DNA of 64,000 nucleotides, from NCBI GenBank assembly GCA_023411555.1, contig JAEYOQ010000059.1, forward strand, positions 1 through 64,000, written 5' to 3'. Under the pieces are notes generated by a model that was not told the DNA's origin, did not search any database, and saw only the letters and a program-made list of their open reading frames with translations. Origin of the DNA: Bacillota bacterium. Lineage in GTDB: Bacteria > Bacillota > Clostridia > Lachnospirales > Lachnospiraceae. Of the stretch, positions 1 through 8,030 are shown in pieces. Position 1 is the first letter of the stretch. Every line of letters begins with the position of its first letter. Made by a program: the position numbers and the translations under genes.

Positions 1-32
1 AAGTTATTGGCATAACTAATTATACCATTTTT

Positions 33-58
33 GCGGGTTCTTCGGAATCCGCTTTTTT
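33..58 (+). terminator. Intrinsic terminator of an upstream gene
   Basis: An 8-bp GC-rich stem closed by a TTCG tetraloop (33-52) is followed by six T. It probably ends a gene lying left of the window. Confidence 0.8.
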
Positions 59-70
59 GATTTAATGCAT

Positions 71-126
71 AAAAAGGGAGCTGTTTCTCCACTAATTTAT
101 TATTAGTTTTGAAACAGCCCCTTTTT
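71..126. terminator. Bidirectional terminator hairpin
   Basis: The arms at 71-87 and 111-126 pair almost perfectly with one bulged base. They carry an A-run on the left and a T-run on the right, so the hairpin can act in both directions. It isolates the catabolic island from what lies upstream. Between it and the promoter at 322 I see no gene. Confidence 0.75.
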
Positions 127-321
127 CGTCCTTTGTAAGAAAGTATACTTACTCTTGTTTTCTTAATACAGTTAAATCGGATGGTTATATCCTTTTCACA
201 TCCGTGTTCAGGAAAAAGCAGTTCGTAATCAGTATAAGTAGAGTGTTGGTGACTAGAATGGTGATTGGTTTAGTGATAATGCACAACGATGCTAGCTCAT
301 AAATATATTTTTATTTGTATA

Positions 322-350
322 TTGACAAAGAAAATATTGGTATGTATAAT
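322..350 (+). promoter_or_regulatory. Sigma-A promoter of the catabolic operon
   Basis: A perfect TTGACA at 322-327 and a perfect TATAAT at 345-350 are separated by 17 bp. It is the only strong promoter seen before the regulator gene at 529 and probably drives it. The importer genes behind may be read from it too, because no terminator separates them. Confidence 0.85.
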
Positions 351-369
351 AATTTTATGCAATAAGACA

Positions 370-396
370 AGAGCATATTAAAAGATGCTCTAATTT
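370..396 (+). terminator. Leader hairpin with short T-run (possible attenuator)
   Basis: AGAGCAT at 370-376 pairs with ATGCTCT at 385-391, followed by AATTTTT. It lies about 15 nt after the predicted transcription start, so it could stop some transcripts early or shield the 5' end. The stem is only 7 bp, so a terminator role is uncertain. Confidence 0.35.
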
Positions 397-407
397 TTAA
401 ACTACAC

Positions 408-418
408 TTGTATGACAA
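408..418. promoter_or_regulatory. FadR-type GntR operator, site 1
   Basis: TTGTATGACAA fits the FadR-subfamily consensus TNGTNNNACNA at every defined position. It lies between the promoter at 322-350 and the GntR/FCD gene at 529, where a bound repressor could block elongation. Autoregulation is inferred. Confidence 0.65.
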
Positions 419-443
419 CTAACATCTGATAACTGATGAGTGC

Positions 444-454
444 TTGTAATACAA
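444..454. promoter_or_regulatory. FadR-type GntR operator, site 2
   Basis: TTGTAATACAA is a second exact match to TNGTNNNACNA, 36 bp downstream of site 1 centre to centre. Paired sites ahead of a GntR gene support real binding sites rather than chance. Confidence 0.65.
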
Positions 455-528
455 AACAGTAAACAAGTATTAATGGGAGTAATAATTTCACCGTTGGATG
501 GAAAGTAAATGAACTAGAGGGAGCGTCT

Positions 529-1227
529 ATGATTAAACCTATTAAAAAAATAAATATAAGTGAAGAAGTCTTTCTTCAAATGAAGCAGCTAATCATCGAC
601 CGCGAATGGAAATCGGGTGATAAGCTTCCATCAGAAAGTGAGTTATGTAAGCTTTTCGATGTTAGTCGATCCACTATACGAAATTCCCTTAAAAAACTTG
701 TGGCACTAGACCTGATTGAAACGAGGCTTGGAGATGGGTCTTATGTAAAAATGAGTGATGATATATCTAGTATTAACAGGCTGATGCCAATTGCATACTT
801 TGAAGATAATTTTGATACTATTTTGGAATTTCGCCGTGAAATTGAGTCAGGCACCTGTGCAATCGCTGTAGAGAAGGCTGATGAAACGGATATTAAGGAG
901 CTACGTAGCATGCTCAATCTGATGGAGAATTTACAGGACGATTTAGAGAAGCTGGCTATAGCAGATCTTGATTTTCACTATAAAATTGCACAAATATCTA
1001 GAAATGCCTTAATTATAAAGACATATGAAATAATTACAGATATATACAGTTCTCACATGAAGAGAATGGTTAAAAATATGGGCGGTGAGATTGGAATGTT
1101 CTACCACAAAAATATTGTGGATGCTATAGAGGCAGGCGATGTTGATAAGGCCAGAAGCTGTATGCGGGAGCATATAGAAAAGAACCAAGACTTTATCAGG
1201 TGGAACAAAATTGATGCGCAAAAGTAA
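529..1227 (+). CDS. GntR family regulator, FCD (FadR) subfamily
   Basis: A DNA-binding transcription factor of 232 residues. The N-terminal winged helix-turn-helix spans about residues 8-75 (KLPSESELCKLFDVSRSTIR). The C-terminal all-helical FCD ligand domain runs from about 95 to 222, with the usual metal or ligand residues visible as D146, H150, H193 and H215. The start has a good GAGGGAG ribosome site. It heads the importer and dehydrogenase genes and is a paralogue of the regulator at 11,108; both begin with a similar KKINIS segment. FCD proteins commonly sense organic or sugar acids, which fits this island. The ligand is unknown; repression relieved by the substrate or an intermediate is inferred. 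Confidence 0.9.
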   Translation: MIKPIKKINISEEVFLQMKQLIIDREWKSGDKLPSESELCKLFDVSRSTIRNSLKKLVALDLIETRLGDGSYVKMSDDISSINRLMPIAYFEDNFDTILEFRREIESGTCAIAVEKADETDIKELRSMLNLMENLQDDLEKLAIADLDFHYKIAQISRNALIIKTYEIITDIYSSHMKRMVKNMGGEIGMFYHKNIVDAIEAGDVDKARSCMREHIEKNQDFIRWNKIDAQK

Positions 1228-1271
1228 CTGAGCAAAGATAAGTGGGGGGTGATAGATAGAATAGTCTGATT

Positions 1272-1312
1272 TTATGGGAAAAATTTTTATGGGAAAAATT
1301 TTTTGGGAAAAG
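1272..1312 (+). repeat. 15-bp tandem repeat upstream of the binding-protein gene
   Basis: TTATGGGAAAAATTT occurs twice in tandem (1272-1286, 1287-1301), followed by a partial third copy. It lies in the 5' leader of the substrate-binding protein gene, 48 bp before its start. It may affect mRNA structure or be replication slippage. Confidence 0.7.
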
Positions 1313-1349
1313 CAGAAAACTATTAAAAATGAAAGGGGAATTACAAAAA

Positions 1350-2699
1350 ATGTTAAAAAAACTGTTAGCACTAGTTTTAGCAATCGCTATGATGACATTT
1401 ACGTTATCGGCGTGTGGAGGTTCGACTGAAAGTAAAACAACTTTGAAGGAAGAAGAAAAGGTAGAAAAAGCAGAGACTAAACAAGAGAAAGCGTCAAATG
1501 AAAAAGAAGGCGATAATGCTTCATCAAAAGAGCCGGTTAAATTCTTGGCATATGCTTGTGTTACCGGTAACAATGCTGAATCAGGACGTCAAGTAACAAT
1601 GGCTGCCGAGACAGCTGAGTGGTACATAAATAATAAGCTGGGTGGGTTCCCATCTTTAGGTGGTAGACCAATTGAAATTGAGGTTCTTGATTCTACATCC
1701 GATGCTGCAACAGCTACTCTTCCTTTGGAAAGAGCACTTTCGGCAGGGGGATATACCGCTGTTATTGGTAATTCTACATCCTCAATCGCCCTTACTATGT
1801 TACCAATTCTTGAAAAATACCAGGTTCCTGCTATAACAGGTGCTGCTGCAAATAAAGCGGTAACAGAACAAGGTGCTAGCTTTGTTTTCCAGCCGGCAGC
1901 TACTTCTAGCTCATTTATTCCTACACAGCTAGATTTCTTGGAAGAATATGCTCAAAGACTTGGAAAGGATATAAAGGAACTTAAGCTTGGCTTAGTGTAT
2001 GCAAATGATGCATGGGGAACGGATCAGGCAAACAATACCAGAAAGCAAGTAGATGCACGTGGTCTTAATCTGGTAATTGATGAGTCATATGAAATCAACT
2101 CCTTCACAGATGCAAGTCCTCTTGTTACAAAGCTAAAGAATGCAAAAGTTGATGTTATTCTTCCGAGCTCCTATCCAAACGATATTAAGCTGATATTTAC
2201 TGCTATGAAATCCTTGAGTTATAGTCCCCTGATTGTAGGTGGAGGTGCTGCTATGACATGGCCTTCATTATATAAAGACCTTGGCGCTGATGTAAATGGA
2301 ATAACATCCGTTGATTCCTGGTGCTGGGATCAGAAGGGTGCAAAGGAAAATGCAGAATGGATGGAAATGAATGAGTATTACGAAAAAACTTATGGAGAGT
2401 TTATTCCTGGACAAGCTGGTCCTACATTAGTAAGTATTATGCTTGCTTATGAAGCAATAGAAAACATCGCAGATACGGATTCTGTAAAGGTACGTGATGA
2501 GCTCAGAAGGCTAAACGCTGATAACAGCAAGTGGTTCAAGGTACTTAACGGATACGGAGATTTTGATGATGAAACCGGATTAAATACCCAATCCAAGGCT
2601 GTAGTAATGCAATGGCAAGACGGTAAGCCCACTACTATTTTCCCTAAGGAATATGCTGCTTCTGTGATGCTCAATCCGGAAACAATGCAACCATACTAA
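1350..2699 (+). CDS. ABC transporter substrate-binding lipoprotein (LivK/Peripla_BP_6 type)
   Basis: An extracellular solute-binding lipoprotein of 449 residues that captures the substrate for the permease genes that follow. I chose the ATG at 1350 over an in-frame ATG at 1329. AAAGGGG lies 12 nt before it, and the protein then begins with a classical signal peptide (MLKKLLALVLAIAMMTF) ending in the lipobox LSAC. A charged Lys/Glu linker of about 40 residues follows, then the periplasmic-binding type I fold. Proteins of this family bind branched-chain amino acids, amides, aromatic acids or other small polar ligands. The neighbouring dehydrogenases and transketolase argue for a polyol or sugar acid here, which is inference. 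Confidence 0.88.
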   Translation: MLKKLLALVLAIAMMTFTLSACGGSTESKTTLKEEEKVEKAETKQEKASNEKEGDNASSKEPVKFLAYACVTGNNAESGRQVTMAAETAEWYINNKLGGFPSLGGRPIEIEVLDSTSDAATATLPLERALSAGGYTAVIGNSTSSIALTMLPILEKYQVPAITGAAANKAVTEQGASFVFQPAATSSSFIPTQLDFLEEYAQRLGKDIKELKLGLVYANDAWGTDQANNTRKQVDARGLNLVIDESYEINSFTDASPLVTKLKNAKVDVILPSSYPNDIKLIFTAMKSLSYSPLIVGGGAAMTWPSLYKDLGADVNGITSVDSWCWDQKGAKENAEWMEMNEYYEKTYGEFIPGQAGPTLVSIMLAYEAIENIADTDSVKVRDELRRLNADNSKWFKVLNGYGDFDDETGLNTQSKAVVMQWQDGKPTTIFPKEYAASVMLNPETMQPY

Positions 2700-2711
2700 G
2701 ATTTGGGGGAT

Positions 2712-2743
2712 GGGAAATTCCGGGGCGTACCTCGGAATTTCCC
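2712..2743 (+). other. Intercistronic hairpin between binding protein and permease
   Basis: A perfect 11-bp inverted repeat (GGGAAATTCCG at 2712-2722, its complement at 2733-2743) encloses a 10-nt loop and lacks a T-run. Such hairpins usually protect the upstream mRNA from 3' exonucleases. That would give more binding protein than permease. The role is inferred from position. Confidence 0.65.
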
Positions 2744-2757
2744 AATAAGGAGGAAAA

Positions 2758-3633
2758 ATGGTTCAGATAATTATAAATGGACTACTTATAGGTGGTGTTT
2801 ACGCATTAATTGCAGTCGGCATCACCATGATCCATGGTGTAATGAAGATTGTAAACTTTGCACAGGGAGATTTTTTGGCTGCTGGAATATATCTGACCTA
2901 TGCTATGTATAAACTTCTCCCGAATGGAAGTTTACCGTATTGGCTGTTGATACCGGTATTTGCCGCTATGTATTTATTAGGCTGTATTATATATACAACC
3001 TGTATTAGGAAGGTTATCGGTAAGGGAGATAGTAATTACATACTGCTTACAATAGGGTTATCCTATTTACTTCAAAATACGATTCAATTAATATTTGGTC
3101 CCGATTTTAAAAGTATTCCTGTATCCGATGATCTGCGGTACGGTGTAATCAATATCGGGGAGGTGTGTCTTTCTGTTCCAAGACTAATTGCCTTTATAGC
3201 AGCTGCGATCTTTGTTATATTCATAAACTGGTTTTTAAGCCGAACAGATATCGGACGCGCTATGCGTGCTACTGCTGAAAATAAGGTCATCGCAGAATCC
3301 TTGGGAATTAAGACAGGACTTATTTATGTAACCGCATTTGCCCTTGGCACAGCCTTTGCAGGTGTTGCAGGATTATTGGTATCGCCAATGTTCCTTCCCT
3401 TCCCCAAAATTGGTGCACAATTTTCAACAATTGCAATGTCAGCCATGGTATTGGGAGGCCTGGGGAATATAAAAGGTGCTTTAGTGGGTGGTCTTATTAT
3501 AGGATTGGTGGAGTCTGCCAGCAGTACCTATTTAAGTGTCAATTTATCGCAAGCATCAATCAATGTTGTATTAATGTTAGTACTTACCTTTAGACCGTAT
3601 GGTTTATTTGGGGTGAAAGGAAGGGTGGCGTAA
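2758..3633 (+). CDS. livH: ABC transporter permease, LivH type
   Basis: An integral membrane permease of 291 residues, one half of the translocation channel of a branched-chain-amino-acid-type importer. Hydrophobic segments run through the whole protein, beginning with the family-typical N-terminus (GLLIGGVYALIAVGITMIHG) and including the conserved RAMRATAENKVIAESLGI loop that contacts the ATPases. AAGGAGG lies just before the ATG. The stop overlaps the start of the next permease gene by one base, indicating translational coupling. The symbol is a family label; the transported compound is probably not an amino acid, given the neighbours. Confidence 0.9.
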   Translation: MVQIIINGLLIGGVYALIAVGITMIHGVMKIVNFAQGDFLAAGIYLTYAMYKLLPNGSLPYWLLIPVFAAMYLLGCIIYTTCIRKVIGKGDSNYILLTIGLSYLLQNTIQLIFGPDFKSIPVSDDLRYGVINIGEVCLSVPRLIAFIAAAIFVIFINWFLSRTDIGRAMRATAENKVIAESLGIKTGLIYVTAFALGTAFAGVAGLLVSPMFLPFPKIGAQFSTIAMSAMVLGGLGNIKGALVGGLIIGLVESASSTYLSVNLSQASINVVLMLVLTFRPYGLFGVKGRVA

Positions 3634-4646
3634 TGACAAAACTAATAAAGAAGCACCCTGTTGCACTTCTTTTTGTTACACTTTGCCTAATATTTCCTGT
3701 GATGAGCACCAATCCATATTTAGTACGTGTATTAATGGAGGTTTTTTTCTTTGCTGCAATGGGAAATGCATGGAATATTATTGGTGGATTTGGAAAGCAA
3801 ACCTCCTGGGCATCCTCTGTATTCTTTTCAGTAGGCTCCTATACCAGCATAATATTGTTCACCCGATATGGTGGAATTTCACCTTGGATAAGTGTAATTC
3901 TGGGTATGGCTTTAGCAGCGGGTCTTGCTATCATAATAGGTTTGCCATGCTTTAGACTGAGAGGTGTATTTTTTTCAATCGCTACGATTGCTTGTGCAAC
4001 AATTTTTCGTCAACTACTCATATACTTTGAAGGCTTCACGGGTGGCTCCTTAGGTATATCTTTTAAGATTAGAAAGGGCAACAGCCTATGGAAGCTACAT
4101 TTTGATAGTGATATTCCCTTTTACTACATTGCGTTTATATGGATGCTGATTACGGTAGGCATTGTAATATATATAAAGCGTAACAAATTAGGATATTTTT
4201 TGAGAGCAATATGTGAAGATCAAGATGCTGCAGAGTCTCTTGGCATTGAATCTGCTAAGATAAAGCTTAAGGCATTTGTTATAAGCTCCATGATGCTTGC
4301 TTTCACAGGTACGATCTATGTATTTAAGACAGGCTTAGCGGAACCCAATACTCTGGCATCTCATGACATGGCAATAAGAATAGGTATCGTGGCTATCCTG
4401 GGTGGAATGGGTTATGTCTGGGGGCCGACCTTAGGTGCTTTGATTAGTGTGTCCTTATTAGAGCTTTCTAATGCATACCTTCAAAATCTTGGTGGAGGTG
4501 TAGCAGGGTGGGCATTATACGGACTTTTAATAGTTATAATGGTTCTATTTAGACCCAATGGATTAATATCTCTTTGGGATGACCTAAAGGAACGATTAGT
4601 GAAAAGAAAAGCTGGGAAAAGCCTTGAGAAGGGAGGAACAACATGA
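3633..4646 (+). CDS. livM: ABC transporter permease, LivM type
   Basis: The second membrane subunit of the importer, 337 residues, with many hydrophobic helices. A central loop resembles that of LivH (RAICEDQDAAESLGI), and a family motif sits near the C-terminus (GGMGYVWGPTLGA). It shares one base with the LivH-type stop and overlaps the LivG-type ATPase start by 4 bp. The C-terminal tail is basic (KERLVKRKAGKSLEKGG) and carries the ribosome site for the next gene. The order binding protein, H, M, G, F is that of a complete Liv-type system. Confidence 0.9.
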   Translation: MTKLIKKHPVALLFVTLCLIFPVMSTNPYLVRVLMEVFFFAAMGNAWNIIGGFGKQTSWASSVFFSVGSYTSIILFTRYGGISPWISVILGMALAAGLAIIIGLPCFRLRGVFFSIATIACATIFRQLLIYFEGFTGGSLGISFKIRKGNSLWKLHFDSDIPFYYIAFIWMLITVGIVIYIKRNKLGYFLRAICEDQDAAESLGIESAKIKLKAFVISSMMLAFTGTIYVFKTGLAEPNTLASHDMAIRIGIVAILGGMGYVWGPTLGALISVSLLELSNAYLQNLGGGVAGWALYGLLIVIMVLFRPNGLISLWDDLKERLVKRKAGKSLEKGGTT

Positions 4647-5404
4647 GCCAGACACATAAAAAAATTATGGAACTAAAAAATGTTGATAAATCCTTCGGAG
4701 GCGTGCATGCAATTAATGATCTTAGCTTTAGCATCTATGAAGGGGAAATACTGGGACTGATTGGTCCTAATGGTTGCGGTAAATCCACTTCGGTCAACCT
4801 TATGACAGGAGTGTATACACAGGATAAGGGTGAGATTATCTACTATAAGGATGATGGGAAAGTGATAAATCTGAAAGACCAACCAGTGACCTATCGGGCA
4901 AAGATGGGATTGGGACGTACCTTTCAAACTCCAAAGCCCTTCTCTGATCTTACGGTTTTTGATAATATCAACACAATTGCAATGCTTTATAACAAAACAA
5001 TGAAAGAAGCCTATAGAGCAGCAGAGGAAATCATTGAGTTTGTAGGACTTACGGATATCGCAAATAGCAAATGCGAAAAGCTACCGATAGAAAAGCGTAA
5101 ATGGTTAGATATGGCTAGAGTTTTAGCAATAAAGCCAAAGCTGCTTATGTTGGATGAATGCTTGGCAGGACTTACTCCGAGCGAAATGGAGGAGAGTCTG
5201 GAGATGGTTCGCAAGATCAATAAGCGTGGTATTACGATATTATTTATTGAGCATGTTATGACAGCGGTTACCAAGCTATGTAATCGAGTTGTGGTAATGG
5301 AAGAGGGTCATTTTATGACCGAGGGAGACCCTATTGAGGTTATGAAGAAACCGGAGGTTATCAGAGCATACTTAGGGGAGGGTTATCAAAATGCAGATGC
5401 TTAA
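4643..5404 (+). CDS. livG: ABC transporter ATP-binding protein, LivG type
   Basis: A cytoplasmic ATPase of 253 residues powering the importer. Walker A is GPNGCGKST (about residues 41-49) and Walker B is LLMLDE, followed by the H-loop in FIEHVM. The ABC signature is not the canonical LSGGQ: the position reads LPIEKRKWLDMARVL. Similar degenerate signatures occur in a branch of LivG proteins, so this need not mean inactivity. It overlaps the permease gene upstream and the LivF-type ATPase downstream. Confidence 0.9.
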   Translation: MSQTHKKIMELKNVDKSFGGVHAINDLSFSIYEGEILGLIGPNGCGKSTSVNLMTGVYTQDKGEIIYYKDDGKVINLKDQPVTYRAKMGLGRTFQTPKPFSDLTVFDNINTIAMLYNKTMKEAYRAAEEIIEFVGLTDIANSKCEKLPIEKRKWLDMARVLAIKPKLLMLDECLAGLTPSEMEESLEMVRKINKRGITILFIEHVMTAVTKLCNRVVVMEEGHFMTEGDPIEVMKKPEVIRAYLGEGYQNADA

Positions 5405-6104
5405 TATAGAAAAACTATGTGCCGGATATGGCGATCTAAAGATTCTGTTTGATATAGACCTCACGGTAAATGAAGGTGAAGTAGTAGCCCTGGTTGGCTC
5501 GAATGGGGCAGGAAAAACAACAATCCTGCGTGCTATATCCGGGGCTGTAAAGGCCCAATCCGGTTCCATATCTTGGTTCAGTGATAGGCTTGATACAAAA
5601 ATGGCCTATAGCAGAGCAGAGATGGGTATCGCTCACATCCCCCAAGGTCGTGGCATTTTAGGTTCGCTTAGCATTAAGGATAATCTTATTCTTGGTTCCT
5701 ACACGAAAAGAACCAAGGGGAAGAGGAAAGACCTTTTGGAAAAGGTTTATTCTACCTTCCCCATTCTAAAAGAGAGAGAGAATCATTCAGCAAGTACGCT
5801 GAGTGGAGGTCAACAACAGATGCTGGCCATTGGCAGAGCGATGATGATGGATCCCAAGCTTCTGATATTAGATGAACCATCCTTAGGACTGGCACCCATT
5901 GTTATCGAGGAGGTATTTTCTATTTTAGCCGAATTAAAAGCGCAAGGAACCTCTATGCTGATTATTGAACAGAATCTGGTCAAGGCACTTCAAATTGCAG
6001 AGCGAGGGTATGTCCTGGAAACAGGAAAAATCACACTGGCCGGTGACAGCAAGGAATTACTGAATAATCCTGAAGTGCGTAAGGCATATCTGGGTATAGC
6101 ATAA
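5391..6104 (+). CDS. livF: ABC transporter ATP-binding protein, LivF type
   Basis: The second ATPase of the importer, 237 residues. Walker A is GSNGAGKTT, the signature is LSGGQQQ, Walker B is LLILDEPSLGL and the switch histidine-loop region reads IEQN. The C-terminus (GDSKELLNNPEVRKAYLG) is typical of LivF. The start overlaps the end of the LivG-type gene by 14 bp. The ATG at 5397 is an equally possible start after GGGGAGGG. With the four genes before it this completes an importer. Confidence 0.9.
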   Translation: MQMLNIEKLCAGYGDLKILFDIDLTVNEGEVVALVGSNGAGKTTILRAISGAVKAQSGSISWFSDRLDTKMAYSRAEMGIAHIPQGRGILGSLSIKDNLILGSYTKRTKGKRKDLLEKVYSTFPILKERENHSASTLSGGQQQMLAIGRAMMMDPKLLILDEPSLGLAPIVIEEVFSILAELKAQGTSMLIIEQNLVKALQIAERGYVLETGKITLAGDSKELLNNPEVRKAYLGIA

Positions 6105-6141
6105 GGAAGCGTACAGAATATTAGAGAAGGAGAAAGCTTTT

Positions 6142-7167
6142 ATGAAAGCGCTAATGTATCAAGGTTCAAAAAGGCTTGAAGTAATTGATGTACCACGCCC
6201 GATACCAAAAAAGGGTGAACTTCTATTGAAAATAAAAGCCTGTGGTATCTGTGGTAGTGATGTACATGGATATTTGGGGATTACCGGAAGAAGGCTAGAG
6301 CCTATGATTATGGGGCATGAGTTTGCGGCAGAGGTTGCTGAGCTTGGTGAGGATACCAGCCTGGGTTTCAAGGTAGGAGACCGGGTTGCTATTCAACCCT
6401 GTGTATCATGTTGGCAGTGCGATAAATGTAAAGAGGGATATAACAACGTATGTGAGCACCGAAACTTTATGGGGGCGCTAGATTATAATGGTGCTATGAC
6501 AGAATATATGTGTGTCCCCGAAAGACAAGCATATAAGCTACCAAATGATATATCCTATAGCGAAGGGGCATTGATAGAGGCATTGGCAGTTGCTTACTCA
6601 GCAGTAAAAAAGGCAGGCAATCTAGAAGGAAAGAACGTGGTGATTATTGGTGGAGGAGCCATCGGGCAATTGGTATTGATGTGTGCAAAGGTGCAAAAGC
6701 CTAAGAAAATCATACTATCTGACTTGAGTGACTTCCGATTATCAACAGCCCGGAAATTAGGTGCTGATGCTACCATAAATCCAAGTATAGGAGACTTTAC
6801 TCAAGAAGTAAGAAAAGCCTTTAACGGAGAAAAAGCAGATGTCGCTTTTGAGGCAGTTGGAGCTGGTCCGACCGTTTCACAGGCTTTAACCTCACTAAAA
6901 TCACAAGGAATCTGTGTGTGGATTGGTAATAGTGCGAAGACCATAGAGGTTAATATGCAACAAATTGTAACCGGAGAGTTGAAGATATTTGGTTCCTATC
7001 TATATACCCATGTAGAGTTTGGTGAAACCATTGATTTTATACATAACAACAAATTAGATTTATCATCAATCATTTCTAAGGAGTTATCACTTGATGAGGC
7101 TCCCAAAATGTTTGAGGAGCTTACAACACAAACAGAACAATACCTTAAGTGTATTATAACAATGTGA
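6142..7167 (+). CDS. Zinc-dependent alcohol dehydrogenase (sorbitol / L-idonate dehydrogenase-like)
   Basis: A medium-chain dehydrogenase of 341 residues that oxidises a secondary alcohol of a polyol or sugar acid with NAD(P). Catalytic zinc residues are seen as C37 in GICGSDVHGY and the H59-E60 pair. The structural zinc is bound by C90, C93, C96 and C104. The Rossmann motif (IIGGGAIGQ) lies near residue 165. AGAAGGAGAA precedes the start. It lies 37 bp after the importer and 19 bp before the transketolase. Pairing with the SDR at 9901 resembles IdnD/IdnO (L-idonate 5-dehydrogenase and 5-keto-D-gluconate reductase), which suggests oxidation next to a terminal CH2OH. The substrate is not proved. 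Confidence 0.85.
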   Translation: MKALMYQGSKRLEVIDVPRPIPKKGELLLKIKACGICGSDVHGYLGITGRRLEPMIMGHEFAAEVAELGEDTSLGFKVGDRVAIQPCVSCWQCDKCKEGYNNVCEHRNFMGALDYNGAMTEYMCVPERQAYKLPNDISYSEGALIEALAVAYSAVKKAGNLEGKNVVIIGGGAIGQLVLMCAKVQKPKKIILSDLSDFRLSTARKLGADATINPSIGDFTQEVRKAFNGEKADVAFEAVGAGPTVSQALTSLKSQGICVWIGNSAKTIEVNMQQIVTGELKIFGSYLYTHVEFGETIDFIHNNKLDLSSIISKELSLDEAPKMFEELTTQTEQYLKCIITM

Positions 7168-7186
7168 GAATAGGAGGTAATATAAG

Positions 7187-8014
7187 GTGGAATATAATCA
7201 AAATTTACTGGATGATTTACGGAAAATGGGACAAACACTTAGGCGAGATGTTATAAAAAGCGTGGGGATAGGAGTTGCGGGGCATATAGGCGGTTCGTGT
7301 TCCGCTGCTGATATTGTTGCTGCGTTATACTTCTATAAGATGAGGCATGACCCGAAAAACCCGAAGATGCCCAACAGGGACCGTTTCTTATTAAGTAAAG
7401 GGCATGTAGCGATTCTTCAGTATGCAGCACTGGCAGAATCAGGGTATTTCCCAGTTGAAGACCTAGTTCATACAAAGGAGATTGGCTTTCATCTTCAAGG
7501 CCATCCCGATGTTATTAAAACACCGGGCATTGAAGCAGGTACAGGCTCCTTAGGCCAAGGCTTATCCATTGGATTAGGTATGGCAATGGGATTAAAGATG
7601 GATAAGATAGACGCTAAGGTTTATGTATTATGTGGCGACGGCGAACTTGCAGAAGGACAGAACTGGGAAGCAGTTATGTGTGCAAAGGTTAACAAATTGG
7701 ATAATTTAGTAGCCATTGTGGACCACAATAAATTACAAGCAATGGGAAGAGTAGAGGATCGCTTTGACCTGACACCTATTCCGGAAAAGTGGGAAGCCTT
7801 TGGTTGGAACGTAATCGAAATTGACGGTCATAATATGGAGGAGATTTTAACTGCATTGGATGAAGCAGATAAGGTTAAGGGTAAGCCTACTGTTATTATA
7901 GCCAATACAGTAAAGGGTAAAGGCTTAACCTTTGCTGAAAATGTAGTATCATATCATAATGGCACATTGACAGAAGAAACGTATGCTCAAGCATTAGCTG
8001 AGCTATCAGAATAA
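7187..8014 (+). CDS. Transketolase, N-terminal (TPP-pyrophosphate-binding) subunit
   Basis: The first half of a split transketolase, 275 residues. It holds the thiamine diphosphate motif (GDGELAEGQNWEAV continuing to VDHN) and the histidines of GHIGGS and SKGH that contact cofactor and substrate. The start is GTG at 7187, 7 nt after AGGAGGT. The partner subunit begins 16 bp downstream. Full-length transketolases are about 650 residues; the 275 + 311 split form is common in bacteria and archaea, often in dedicated catabolic operons rather than the general pentose phosphate pathway. Here it is inferred to transfer a two-carbon ketol unit from the oxidised substrate to an aldose phosphate. Confidence 0.9.
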   Translation: MEYNQNLLDDLRKMGQTLRRDVIKSVGIGVAGHIGGSCSAADIVAALYFYKMRHDPKNPKMPNRDRFLLSKGHVAILQYAALAESGYFPVEDLVHTKEIGFHLQGHPDVIKTPGIEAGTGSLGQGLSIGLGMAMGLKMDKIDAKVYVLCGDGELAEGQNWEAVMCAKVNKLDNLVAIVDHNKLQAMGRVEDRFDLTPIPEKWEAFGWNVIEIDGHNMEEILTALDEADKVKGKPTVIIANTVKGKGLTFAENVVSYHNGTLTEETYAQALAELSE

Positions 8015-8030
8015 TAGGGAGGTAGCAAAG

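Noticed and set aside
4643..5404. Inactive LivG-type ATPase because of the missing LSGGQ
   Set aside because: A branch of LivG proteins has a similar LP-type signature; Walker A and B are intact.
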